Assembly (NCBI GenBank): GCA_900319615.1
Contig: ONPE01000057.1
Span: 1-8,132, forward strand
Source: an uncultured Eubacteriales bacterium
Lineage (GTDB): Bacteria; Bacillota; Clostridia; Oscillospirales; Acutalibacteraceae
DNA length: 8,132 nucleotides
Direction: 5' to 3'
The notes under the pieces were generated by a model. The model saw only the letters and a program-made list of their open reading frames with translations, did no database searches and had not been told where the DNA came from. Positions within the stretch are counted from its first letter, which is position 1; each line of letters opens with the position of its first letter. Below, piece after piece: positions 1 to 6,457 of the stretch. Both the position numbers and the translations under genes were made by a program.

Positions 1-1
1 T

Positions 2-217
2 CTTGATGATGCAGATTACAGCGCCTATGCCGACGGCAAAAAGCCCGTTGTACAGGCAGTCCTCGCCGGTAACGACGTCATCCTTGTCCGCAACTACGCC
101 GCCGCTCACGCCGATATCCTTGCCGCCGTCAAGAGCGGTGAGATCACCGAAGAACAGCTGAAGAACATCTGCACACGCATCATATCCTACAAGTATGCCG
201 CAGGGATCATGAGCTGA
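2..217 (+). CDS. Glycoside hydrolase family 3, C-terminal end (partial)
   Basis: This is the 3' end of a gene that begins before the window; 71 codons are visible, ending in TGA. The visible protein contains 'VVQAVLAGNDVILV', then 'AAVKSGEITEEQLKNIC', then 'RIISYKYAAGIM' at the very end. This order (a 'xAGNDxxL' strand, an 'AVxxGxIxExxLxxxxxRI' helix, then a short 'KxxxGI' tail) is characteristic of the end of the GH3 TIM-barrel domain. Because the protein stops there, it would lack the GH3 C-terminal sandwich domain, as in the NagZ/beta-N-acetylhexosaminidase-type branch. Substrate (GlcNAc conjugates or beta-glucosides) cannot be told from this fragment, and the catalytic residues lie upstream, out of view. 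A strong terminator follows 27 nt after the stop, so this gene ends its transcript. Confidence 0.72.
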   Translation, partial: LDDADYSAYADGKKPVVQAVLAGNDVILVRNYAAAHADILAAVKSGEITEEQLKNICTRIISYKYAAGIMS

Positions 218-243
218 TCGGGATAAATACAGCTTAACAATTC

Positions 244-273
244 AAGCCGCGCTCAACAGGGCGCGGCTTTTTT
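244..273 (+). terminator. Rho-independent terminator of the GH3 gene
   Basis: A perfect 9-bp stem (AAGCCGCGC at 244-252 pairing with GCGCGGCTT at 261-269) encloses an 8-nt loop and runs straight into six T residues (268-273). It sits 27 nt after the GH3 stop codon on the same strand. Confidence 0.9.
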
Positions 274-390
274 GCGTATAGGTTACTTGTGAAGATCCAT
301 ACGATGCCCACTTTTCCGTTTGGCTGTGTTACAATCAGATAAACATTACAAGCTCAGACAAATAAAACAGAAAGAATCCTCTCGGGATAA

Positions 391-425
391 CAAAAACAGG
401 GCTGCCGCGTGTTATGCGACAGCCC
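391..425 (-). terminator. Rho-independent terminator of the lipoprotein gene
   Basis: Read on the minus strand, GGGCTGTCGC (425-416) pairs with GCGGCAGCCC (408-399) around a 7-nt loop, with one G-U wobble, and is followed by TGTTTTTG (398-391). It lies 24 nt past the stop codon of the minus-strand lipoprotein gene. The stretch 274-390 between the two convergent terminators holds no gene that I can see. Confidence 0.88.
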
Positions 426-449
426 CGATTTAGCTATGATCGGATATTC

Positions 450-1433
450 TTATTTATAGTTGAATACTAATGCCTCGTGGATCTCCTCGGTATAACCGTC
501 ATAGAAGCCGGAGGGCATACCCTTGATGATCCTTGCGCCGCGGTTGTAGACGAGGAGGAACCGGTTGTTCTTCCTGTCGAAGCTCAGACCTTCGATCTCG
601 CCCTGCTTTGTGACCTCTGTGAAAGCGTGTTCACGAACGACGGTTGCGTTGTCGCCGTTGATCTCAAGGCGATACATATTGTCGGGCTCGTCCTTGTCGG
701 CGTCGCCGTCGTCACAGGTTACGTATAAAGCGCCGTCACAGTAGGCTACGCCCTGTATCCACTTCGGCTCGGGGCTCATCTTCAACTTGCCCTTATAGTC
801 GCCGGTCGCGAGGTCGTACATATAGAGATAATAGCTCGATTCGCCGTCTATCCATGAGGACATATATACTGTGCCGCTGTCGGGATCTACCGCAATACCG
901 GAGCATTCCAGCTGACCTGTATCGGACTTGAAGGGGAACACTCTCTTCAGCTCGAGGGTATCGCCGTCGTATACGGCAACCTGAATATTGCTGCCTACGC
1001 CGTCGAGGAACATCTCAACGCCGAGGTAAAGCTCGTTCTGATAGACGTCGATATCGCCGATATGGTTGACCTCGAGATCATAGCCCTTGAAGGGTTCGGT
1101 GTTCTCAGCCACGACGTTCCAGTCTTTGTCGTACTTTGTCAGAGTTGTCGAGCCGCTTACCCAGTAGTAATCGCCTTCGACGCAGATGCCCTGACGACCT
1201 TTGACCTGATGGATCGAATCAAGCTCATAGGTGTACTTCGGATCGCTCGTGAACTGTACAGCCTCGTCTGCGGTAGCCGCAGTTGTCTCTGCGACCTCAG
1301 CCTGCGTTGCAGCTTCGCTTGCAGCCTGTGTGCTGTCAGGAGCCTTGCTGCAGCCGCTCAGGGCGAATACGGTGCAAGCCGCCAAAACTACAGCAAGAGC
1401 TAAGGCGAGAGAACGATTAAGAATTGCTTTCAT
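450..1433 (-). CDS. Secreted lipoprotein with probable beta-propeller domain
   Basis: The predicted protein has 327 residues. Residues 1-27 form a lipoprotein signal peptide (basic 'MKAILNR', a hydrophobic run, lipobox L25-S-G-C28), so Cys28 should be lipidated and the protein tethered outside the membrane. Residues 29-58 are a Ser/Thr/Ala/Glu-rich linker. Residues from about 60 to the end show repeated beta-strand units with turns such as 'GIAVDPDSGTVYMSSW', 'WIQGVAYCDGALYVTCDDG' and 'IEGLSFDRKNNRFLLVYN', as in NHL/SMP-30-like beta-propellers. I do not recognise a specific family; no catalytic motif is evident, and it could be a binding protein or an enzyme. The start was chosen at 1433 because GGAGGT lies 7 nt upstream and the signal peptide begins there. 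A longer reading from 1493 would begin inside the promoter. It is a single-gene unit with its own promoter and terminator, downstream of the two-component operon. Confidence 0.85.
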   Translation of the reverse strand: MKAILNRSLALALAVVLAACTVFALSGCSKAPDSTQAASEAATQAEVAETTAATADEAVQFTSDPKYTYELDSIHQVKGRQGICVEGDYYWVSGSTTLTKYDKDWNVVAENTEPFKGYDLEVNHIGDIDVYQNELYLGVEMFLDGVGSNIQVAVYDGDTLELKRVFPFKSDTGQLECSGIAVDPDSGTVYMSSWIDGESSYYLYMYDLATGDYKGKLKMSPEPKWIQGVAYCDGALYVTCDDGDADKDEPDNMYRLEINGDNATVVREHAFTEVTKQGEIEGLSFDRKNNRFLLVYNRGARIIKGMPSGFYDGYTEEIHEALVFNYK

Positions 1434-1440
1434 TTTACTA

Positions 1441-1446
1441 ACCTCC
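1441..1446 (-). promoter_or_regulatory. Ribosome binding site fixing the lipoprotein start
   Basis: On the minus strand GGAGGT is followed by a 7-nt spacer (TAGTAAA) and ATG at 1433. This favours the 327-residue protein over the 20-residue-longer reading from 1493. Confidence 0.88.
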
Positions 1447-1464
1447 GTTAATATTTCTAAAAGA

Positions 1465-1493
1465 AGTATATCATAAAAGCGTAAAAACTTCAA
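1465..1493 (-). promoter_or_regulatory. Sigma-A promoter of the lipoprotein gene
   Basis: On the minus strand there is a -35 box TTGAAG (1493-1488), a 17-bp spacer and a -10 box TATACT (1470-1465). The spacer ends in TGA, which makes an extended -10. Transcription should begin near 1458, giving a leader of about 25 nt that contains the GGAGGT site. Confidence 0.8.
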
Positions 1494-1563
1494 CCGACAA
1501 ACCGAATCGGATATACGCTGACTATATCAGAAAACATATATCTTTCTCTATCCGAGGCTTCGC

Positions 1564-1583
1564 CGCGACAAGTTAGAGTCGCG
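1564..1583. other. Short inverted repeat in the intergenic gap
   Basis: CGCGAC (1564-1569) and GTCGCG (1578-1583) form a perfect 6-bp inverted repeat around an 8-nt loop. Next to it is a small GGC-GAA-GCC hairpin on the minus strand. There is no T tract on either side, so it is not a plain terminator. The rest of 1494-1657 is AT-rich and holds no gene that I can see. It could be a remnant of a dispersed extragenic palindrome, but that cannot be judged from one copy. Confidence 0.35.
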
Positions 1584-1657
1584 TCAATATTATAAAAAGC
1601 AACAACTTTTGTACTGATCCATTATTGATTATACCGATCAGCCTAAATAGATAACAT

Positions 1658-1678
1658 GGAGCTCCGTAACGGAACCCC
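1658..1678 (-). terminator. Possible 3' hairpin of the kinase-regulator operon
   Basis: On the minus strand GGGGTTCCG (1678-1670) can pair over 9 bp, with two G-U wobbles, with CGGAGCTCC (1666-1658) around the loop TTA. The wobbles become A-C mismatches on the plus strand, so the fold suits only a minus-strand transcript, such as that of the regulator gene ending 40 nt upstream. A clean U tract is missing (ATGTTATCTATTT follows), so it may be a weak terminator or a 3'-end stabiliser. A still weaker hairpin (GGTT/AACC followed by TTTTTG) lies at about 1686-1707. Confidence 0.4.
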
Positions 1679-1717
1679 CTGCTTTCAAAAAGGTTTTTCA
1701 GTTGAACCGAGTCAGCC

Positions 1718-2506
1718 TTAATCGGCGTAATCGTCATACAAAAAATCAGCCCAATAATACTGGCTCATATACTCGTTCTGATACGCGTTTACCGCGCCTG
1801 CGTCAAGCTCCTTGAAGCGGTAGTAGTCGCAGTCGAGCACCTCGGGATTGACCGCGAGGGCGTTATAGCTGCGCACCACCGCCTCCTCTGCGCCTACAGC
1901 TTTAAGGCTCTTGATCATCGAGTAGATATAGGTCTGCAGCAGGTTTTGCAGCTTCTTTTCATATGGCTCGTCCTCAAAGATCGCGGCGAAGATCTCCCTC
2001 GTGGTGCAGGAGCTGCCCTGCTTATGGACGAGATACGCGAAGACCTCCTTCGCCTTGCTGCGTTCGAATCGAACGTGAGCGCCGTCGGGCGTGAAAACGT
2101 CAAAGTTGCCGAAGCACTGTACACGCAGGAGCGCGTTGCTTTTCGGCGTGATAGGAAAGCGCAGGTCGGCGAGCTCATGCTCGATCTTATCCTTGGTGAC
2201 GGGCTTCATGATATAGCCCGAGGCGTGCAGGCTCATGGCGTCGCCGGTGTAATCCGAAAAGCCGGTCACAAAGATGATGTTCATTTTCGGGTTGACCGCC
2301 TTCAGCTCCTTTGCGAGCTCCACGCCGTTCATGCCGCGCATATGGATATCGAGGAAGGCGATGTCGCAGCCGTTCTTCTCAGCAGCCTCCAGCAGCTCGC
2401 GCGGCTTGCGAAAGGCGGATACCTCCGCGTCGGGCTTGGCTTTTTTGACGGATAATTCCAGCATTTGCAGAGCCAGCGGCTCGTCGTCAACGCACATTAT
2501 TCTCAT
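1718..2506 (-). CDS. Response regulator, receiver plus SARP-like winged-helix output
   Basis: The predicted protein has 262 residues. Residues 1-115 form a CheY-like receiver: acidic pair D7/D8, phosphoacceptor D53 in 'IAFLDIHM', T81 in 'FVTGFSD' and K101 in 'YIMKPV', all intact. The C-terminal half, from about 127, starts 'LLRVQCFGNFDVF', continues 'FERSKAKEVFAYLVHKQG' and 'TTREIFAAIFEDEP', and ends with 'EYMSQYYWAD'. This matches the OmpR-like winged helix plus a short, truncated BTAD-like segment of SARP-type regulators, not the LytTR domain that LytS-type kinases often partner. It should bind DNA as a transcription factor when phosphorylated by the kinase encoded just upstream. Its ATG lies inside the kinase gene (20-nt overlap), with GGAGGG 8 nt upstream (2515-2520), so translation is probably coupled. 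Targets cannot be read here; the lipoprotein gene downstream is one candidate. Confidence 0.9.
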   Translation of the reverse strand: MRIMCVDDEPLALQMLELSVKKAKPDAEVSAFRKPRELLEAAEKNGCDIAFLDIHMRGMNGVELAKELKAVNPKMNIIFVTGFSDYTGDAMSLHASGYIMKPVTKDKIEHELADLRFPITPKSNALLRVQCFGNFDVFTPDGAHVRFERSKAKEVFAYLVHKQGSSCTTREIFAAIFEDEPYEKKLQNLLQTYIYSMIKSLKAVGAEEAVVRSYNALAVNPEVLDCDYYRFKELDAGAVNAYQNEYMSQYYWADFLYDDYAD

Positions 2507-4358
2507 TTGGCTGTCCCTCCTTTGGCAAGATCACCCTTGCCGTTGTACCTTCGCCGATAGCGCTTGTTATCTCGACATATGCTCCGCACATATCGCGCAG
2601 GCGTTTTTTGGTGTTTTCCATACCCACGTGCGACTTTCCGTCCTCGGGTCTCGGCGCGTCGGGGTCAAAGCCGACGCCGTCGTCCTTTATGATGACCTCG
2701 TAGGCGGTATCGGTCTCTTTTGTCGCTATGGTAACGGTGCCGCCGTCCTCCTTCATCCCGACGCCGTGCTTGACGGCATTCTCGACCAGGGGCTGGATGC
2801 TAAGCAGCGGCAGCTGAAAATCTACGGTTTTGATATCATATTCGATGTTCAGCAGATCGGCGAAACGCATTTTTTCAATATACAGATATTTCTTCAGATG
2901 CTCAAGCTCAGTCGTGAACGGAACCGGCCTTGTCCGATTCAGCGAGTCCATGTTTCCGCGCAGATAGTCGGCAAAGGTGATCGTCGCCTCCTGCGCCGTG
3001 TCCGGGTCGATCTGGCACATCATGGCGATGGACGTCAGAGCGTTGTAGATAAAGTGCGGCTGTATCTGGCTGACCATCACGCCGACCTTCGCCTCATACA
3101 GCTCCTTTTGCATCTGCTGATAGCGGATGGCTTCTTCAAAGCTTTTCCTCAGATCGAAGATCAGCCGCACGATCTGAACGATCATGGTGATCGCCAGACC
3201 GTAGTTGAAGTAGTGTGAGCCAGGCAGATGAACGAACTGATCGAGGATGTCGATCGTGATCGTCAGCAGCAGCGGTACCCATGACAGCAGGAAGAAGAGC
3301 GCGCTGTTGTCGTCTCTCTTTTCAAAGCAGAGCAGCACGATCATGACCGTGATACCTGCCGCCGCGGCGATATTCATCGTCAAAGAAGAAGCGTTCAGAT
3401 CGCTGATTTTGCATAGCTGCAAAACAAACACGGCTATCGCAATGCTGAGATAGACGGTCGAGGTGATGTTGGCGACGGTGCGGGTCATTCTGCCCAGCAT
3501 ATTTGACTTGAAATAGAACAGCACCGCGGCGACAAAGCAGTACCCCGTGACCTTGTCGAGCATCATACAGACGGTCGGGTCGGTGATCCACAGGTTCAGG
3601 TAGCCGCTGATCTGCTGCATTATCATATACAGTCCCCAGAAAAAGGTGAGGAAGCCGAAGGCGAGGTACCTGTAATCTATCTTTCCGAGGATAAGGCTCG
3701 CCACCGGGAAAAAGAACAAGCCGAAGAAGCATACCAAAAGGAACAGCAGTACGGGCGGCAGCGCGTCATAGAAGAAGCGCAGATATACTCCGTCGCTGTA
3801 ATACGCCGTGATGTCGATGCATTCGTTATAATCGGCAGGCGCGTTGTCATAGGGATACTCGACCTCGAAGATCAGCTCCGAGTCATCGTTTATATCAGCG
3901 TTATTGTTGAGATAGTCGAAATAGAGCGAGTTAACATAGTAACCGGGCGTATCCGGCATATCAAGCGCCGGCGGTCTGTCGGTGAGGGCGTGTTCATAGG
4001 AGCTCTTGGCATCGTCAAAGTTATAGCTGCTTATCACGTTGCCGTCGGCTGTTTTCAGCGTATACCATACGTTTTTGGAAGAGATCGTCAGGCTGCCGAA
4101 TAACATCGAGAGCTTATGTGACATTTTGCCTTTGAATTCGATATTGTGAAAGCGGTCGGTGATGGGGCGGTCTATCTCGATCGGCTTCCATTCGCCGCCG
4201 TCCACGGAGTATTCTCCCTCCAAAAACATCGACGGCGTCTCGTAGATATCCATGCTGATATAATAGCGCAAGCCGATCCACAAGGCGCTCGTGATCATGA
4301 GGATCGTCAGCACGACGCACACCGCCGTCCATGTCTTTCCTCCGATGATCTTGATCAT
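2487..4358 (-). CDS. Membrane sensor histidine kinase, LytS-type with 7TM module
   Basis: The predicted protein has 623 residues. A membrane helix (about 12-31) is followed by an extracytoplasmic domain (about 32-198), then roughly seven hydrophobic segments between 200 and 402, the layout of 7TMR-DISM sensors. A short coiled linker (405-425) leads into the LytS-type kinase core: phosphoacceptor H435 in 'QIQPHFIYNAL', N-box N527 in 'VENAVKHG', G1 'DDGVGFD' (559-565) and 'HVGMENTKKRL' (577-587). All needed residues are present, so it should autophosphorylate and pass phosphate to D53 of the regulator that overlaps its 3' end. The ligand is unknown; the outer domain has no motif I can name. The start was set at 4358, because the next ATG upstream (4388) falls within the -10 box of the promoter and has no ribosome binding site. 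Confidence 0.93.
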   Translation of the reverse strand: MIKIIGGKTWTAVCVVLTILMITSALWIGLRYYISMDIYETPSMFLEGEYSVDGGEWKPIEIDRPITDRFHNIEFKGKMSHKLSMLFGSLTISSKNVWYTLKTADGNVISSYNFDDAKSSYEHALTDRPPALDMPDTPGYYVNSLYFDYLNNNADINDDSELIFEVEYPYDNAPADYNECIDITAYYSDGVYLRFFYDALPPVLLFLLVCFFGLFFFPVASLILGKIDYRYLAFGFLTFFWGLYMIMQQISGYLNLWITDPTVCMMLDKVTGYCFVAAVLFYFKSNMLGRMTRTVANITSTVYLSIAIAVFVLQLCKISDLNASSLTMNIAAAAGITVMIVLLCFEKRDDNSALFFLLSWVPLLLTITIDILDQFVHLPGSHYFNYGLAITMIVQIVRLIFDLRKSFEEAIRYQQMQKELYEAKVGVMVSQIQPHFIYNALTSIAMMCQIDPDTAQEATITFADYLRGNMDSLNRTRPVPFTTELEHLKKYLYIEKMRFADLLNIEYDIKTVDFQLPLLSIQPLVENAVKHGVGMKEDGGTVTIATKETDTAYEVIIKDDGVGFDPDAPRPEDGKSHVGMENTKKRLRDMCGAYVEITSAIGEGTTARVILPKEGQPNENNVR

Positions 4359-4365
4359 GACGTCG

Positions 4366-4373
4366 CCCCCTTT
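4366..4373 (-). promoter_or_regulatory. Ribosome binding site fixing the kinase start
   Basis: On the minus strand AAAGGGGG stands 7 nt before ATG at 4358. It differs from the usual AAAGGAGG by one base, so initiation may be moderate. Confidence 0.7.
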
Positions 4374-4386
4374 CAGAGTTTTTTTC

Positions 4387-4415
4387 ATTATAACACAGGG
4401 ATCGGTGAATGAAAA
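4387..4415 (-). promoter_or_regulatory. Promoter of the kinase-regulator operon
   Basis: On the minus strand a perfect -10 box TATAAT (4392-4387), preceded by TGT (extended -10), lies 17 bp after a poor -35 box TTTTCA (4415-4410). The predicted start of transcription is near 4380, leaving a leader of about 22 nt. The weak -35 could mean that an activator is needed. Confidence 0.7.
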
Positions 4416-4514
4416 GTTAAAAATGTAAAAGTTTTCAAAAGCACATCGGCAGCCGTAAAAGTGATCGTCGATGCGTTTTTTTCGGCTGTCAAGTGTCCGA
4501 TCTGTTTAAACCGC

Positions 4515-4543
4515 TGGACAGAATCAAGCCGAAATGATATACT
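4515..4543 (+). promoter_or_regulatory. Sigma-A promoter of the NUDIX-PAP2 unit
   Basis: A -35 box TGGACA (4515-4520), a 17-bp spacer ending in TGA, and a -10 box TATACT (4538-4543) give a near-consensus extended promoter. It faces away from the kinase promoter; the two -35 boxes are about 100 bp apart. Confidence 0.8.
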
Positions 4544-4561
4544 AATAAAAAGATAAATCGT

Positions 4562-4568
4562 AGGGTGA
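4562..4568 (+). promoter_or_regulatory. Ribosome binding site of the NUDIX gene
   Basis: AGGGTGA lies 5 nt before ATG at 4574. A GTG at 4565 in the same frame overlaps this site, so it is unlikely to be the start. Confidence 0.65.
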
Positions 4569-4573
4569 TAAAA

Positions 4574-5044
4574 ATGACAGGATATATTGCCGAGATGAGG
4601 AAGCTCGTCGGACACAGAACGCTCATACAATGCGCGGCGAGCGTCATTTGTATCGACGATCAAGGCAGATTGCTCCTGGGCAAACGTTCTGATAACAAAA
4701 TGTGGGGTTATTCCGGCGGTGCCGTCGAGATAGACGAGCGCGTCGAGGACTGTGCAAAACGAGAGCTGTTTGAGGAGATGGGAGTGACCGCCGAGGAGCT
4801 CGAATTCTTCTATGTCAATTCGGGACCCGAGGCGCATTATATCTATCCAAACGGCGACGAGGTCTCCAATTTTGAGATCATCTATATTTGCAGAAAATGG
4901 CACGGCGAGCCAAAATCACTCGACGGCGAGATGGAAGAACTGAGGTTCTTATCCTGCGATGAGATCAATCTCTCTGAGATTTCTCCGCCGATCCGCCATG
5001 TGGTAGCGGCTTATATCGACAAAGAAAAGCCGAAATCAATATAA
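4574..5044 (+). CDS. NUDIX hydrolase
   Basis: The predicted protein has 156 residues, a usual size for a single-domain NUDIX enzyme. The Nudix box GX5EX7REUXEEXGU is complete at residues 49-71: G49, E55, R63-E64-L65, E67-E68, G70-V71. The upstream part 'GRLLLGKRSDNKMWGYSGG' is the usual strand and loop before the box. Such enzymes are cytoplasmic, metal-dependent and split a nucleoside diphosphate linked to another group; the substrate (oxidised nucleotide, sugar nucleotide or other) cannot be told from the motif. The first residues 'MTGYIAEMRKLVGHRTLI' match a common clostridial subgroup of uncharacterised NUDIX proteins. The gene is first in a probable two-gene plus-strand unit, 44 nt before the PAP2 gene, with no terminator between them. 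Confidence 0.93.
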   Translation: MTGYIAEMRKLVGHRTLIQCAASVICIDDQGRLLLGKRSDNKMWGYSGGAVEIDERVEDCAKRELFEEMGVTAEELEFFYVNSGPEAHYIYPNGDEVSNFEIIYICRKWHGEPKSLDGEMEELRFLSCDEINLSEISPPIRHVVAAYIDKEKPKSI

Positions 5045-5088
5045 AAAACGCAGTTTATCTGTCTGAATAAAATAAAAAAGGAGAGAAA

Positions 5089-6021
5089 ATGATGGGTAAT
5101 ACGTTTTATTTTGAATGGGAAGTTACGCTGATGCAGTGGATCCAGTCGTGGCTCGGTCCTGTCGGCACCGCGATCGCATCTGTGATCAGCGAGATGGGCG
5201 AGCAGCTGGTGTGCGTCGCCGTACTGGGCTTTCTGTACTGGTGCTGGGAGAAAGAATACGGCAAATATGTCGGCCTGAACGTTCTGGTGGGTATCACACT
5301 CAACCCCATGATCAAGAACATCTTTATCAGGCGCAGACCGTACTTCGATCACCCGGGGATCAAATGCCTCAAGCCTGTGGAGAAGGGCGCCGATATCTAT
5401 GATATCTCGGCGCAGGGGTACTCTTTCCCCAGCGGTCATTCCACCAACGCCGTGACCATGTATACTTCTCTCGGGCGTTATAAAAAGAACAGGATACTGA
5501 CTATCATCGGCATCATCGTTCCTCTGCTGGTAGGTATCTCGCGCTTTTGTGTCGGCGTACATTATCCTACGGACGTTATCTGCGGCTGGGCACTTGGTGT
5601 TATCGTCATATTCCTCGTCCCCGCGCTGCAGCGAGCTATAAAAAACCGCTGGCTCTTCTACGGTCTGCTGGTGCTGATCGCTCTGCCGGGATGGTTCTAT
5701 TGCAACAGCGCCGACTACTTCACCGCTTTTGGTATTCTTGTCGGCTTCATCTTGGCAGTGGAATTTGAGGATAGATTCATCAAGTTTGAGAATACACGCA
5801 ACGTCCTGCGCTGTATCCTGCGAGTGATCCTGGGCGTAGGCGTCTATTTCGGGCTGAACACACTGTTCAAGCTCCCGTTCAGCAAGGAGTTCCTCGACGC
5901 TGCTTCTATGGCGTCCTTCGCGGTTCGCGCTGCACGCTACTGTGTGGTCATTTTCGTTACCATCGGCGTGTATCCGCTGCTGTTCAGGCTCGGCGACCGC
6001 ATATTCAAACGTAAGGCGTGA
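5089..6021 (+). CDS. PAP2-family membrane phosphatase with extra C-terminal membrane domain
   Basis: The predicted protein has 310 residues. All three PAP2 signature motifs are present: KX6RP (K76 to R83-P84), PSGH (114-117) and SRX5HX3D (S151-R152, H158, D162). The catalytic set is therefore H117 (nucleophile, by family analogy, is H158) with D162. The family removes phosphate from lipid phosphates such as undecaprenyl pyrophosphate or phosphatidic acid at the outer membrane face; the exact substrate is unknown. Hydrophobic segments lie at about 22-50, 62-74, 135-150, 164-181, 187-204, 209-224, 240-258 and 284-300. The region after 182 is an additional membrane part beyond the compact PAP2 core. 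AAGGAGAG precedes two adjacent ATG codons (5089 and 5092); either may be used, and the first is given. The stop TGA overlaps a GTG in another frame that opens the tail remnant described next. Confidence 0.94.
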   Translation: MMGNTFYFEWEVTLMQWIQSWLGPVGTAIASVISEMGEQLVCVAVLGFLYWCWEKEYGKYVGLNVLVGITLNPMIKNIFIRRRPYFDHPGIKCLKPVEKGADIYDISAQGYSFPSGHSTNAVTMYTSLGRYKKNRILTIIGIIVPLLVGISRFCVGVHYPTDVICGWALGVIVIFLVPALQRAIKNRWLFYGLLVLIALPGWFYCNSADYFTAFGILVGFILAVEFEDRFIKFENTRNVLRCILRVILGVGVYFGLNTLFKLPFSKEFLDAASMASFAVRAARYCVVIFVTIGVYPLLFRLGDRIFKRKA

Positions 6022-6283
6022 CGACCGACACGGTGCCTGCTGCCGAACCGGAAACTGTTGCACATGCCACACAAGCGCCCACCGAACCGACCGCCGAAAA
6101 TCTTATTGAGAGCACACCCGATCATGCGGTGAAACCGACAGGCAACCGCTCAAAGACCTCCTCCAAACAGGGGATAACTTGATCATTCCGATCATGTTCA
6201 TGTTGACAGCAACAGGAGTCGCAGTATTATGTATAATAAAGCTCTCATCCTATAAGTGCGAGTCTAAGAAGAAATGCCCATGA
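6018..6283 (+). pseudogene. Frameshifted Pro/Thr linker and sortase-type sorting signal remnant
   Basis: Two short readings follow each other. In the frame starting at GTG 6018 (overlapping the PAP2 stop as GTGA) 54 codons give a disordered, Pro/Thr/Ala/Glu-rich segment ('EPETVAHATQAPTEPTAENL'), ending in TGA at 6182. In the next frame, codons 6158-6283 read 'LLQTGDN', then a hydrophobic stretch 'IIPIMFMLTATGVAVLCII', then a basic tail with 'KKK' and stop at 6281-6283. Linker, QTGDN motif, membrane helix and basic tail are, in order, a Gram-positive cell-wall sorting signal. Inserting one base near 6160 (a C in the TCC run) would join them as '...KTSSQTGDN...'. I infer a broken 3' end of a surface protein, or of a longer ancestral PAP2 protein. 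Alternatively the second part alone could be a 34-residue membrane peptide starting at TTG 6179, with AGGGG 5 nt upstream. Confidence 0.5.
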
Positions 6284-6323
6284 AAACAGGGCGGAGATAG
6301 GGGATAACCCGAAGCCTGTTTTT
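6283..6323 (+). terminator. Terminator after the PAP2 unit
   Basis: AAAACAGG (6283-6290) pairs perfectly with CCTGTTTT (6315-6322), the T residues of the second arm forming the tract. Inside is a smaller hairpin GGG-ATAA-CCC (6301-6310). It starts at the last base of the tail remnant's stop codon, which suggests that the remnant was once a real gene end. Confidence 0.75.
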
Positions 6324-6374
6324 CAATCACTTACAGGGAACCGTCGATCATAAAATTTGTATACAGTATAAAAC

Positions 6375-6414
6375 AACGGCCGATGCAGTCACATGATTGC
6401 ATCAGCCGTTTTTC
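6375..6414. terminator. Second, probably two-way terminator between convergent genes
   Basis: AACGGC and GATGCA (6375-6380, 6082-type numbering avoided: 6382-6387) pair with TGCATC (6398-6403) and GCCGTT (6405-6410), with one C-A mismatch and a 10-nt loop. On the plus strand the stem ends in TTTTT; on the minus strand it ends in GTTGTTTT. It can stop transcripts of both the plus-strand PAP2 unit and the minus-strand SGNH gene, which ends at 6458. Confidence 0.8.
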
Positions 6415-6457
6415 GTTATGTGCGCAAAGCGCGATTCCTGTACGGGAAAATCTTCTT

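Noticed and set aside
330..335. TGTTACAAT, an extended -10-like sequence on the plus strand
   Set aside because: There is no matching -35 box 17 bp upstream and no plus-strand gene downstream before the convergent gene.
2274..3218. 314-codon open frame on the plus strand inside the kinase and regulator genes
   Set aside because: It runs opposite two genes with intact catalytic motifs and shows no domain, signal or ribosome binding site.
4388..4903. 171-codon minus-strand frame opposite the NUDIX gene
   Set aside because: The NUDIX box on the plus strand is complete, and this frame would run through both divergent promoters.
5011..6072. Long open frame (353 codons) on the minus strand opposite the PAP2 gene
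   Set aside because: It is antisense to a gene with all three PAP2 motifs; its composition (rich in His, Asp, Gln, Arg) is typical of a mirror frame, and it has no ribosome binding site or recognisable domain.
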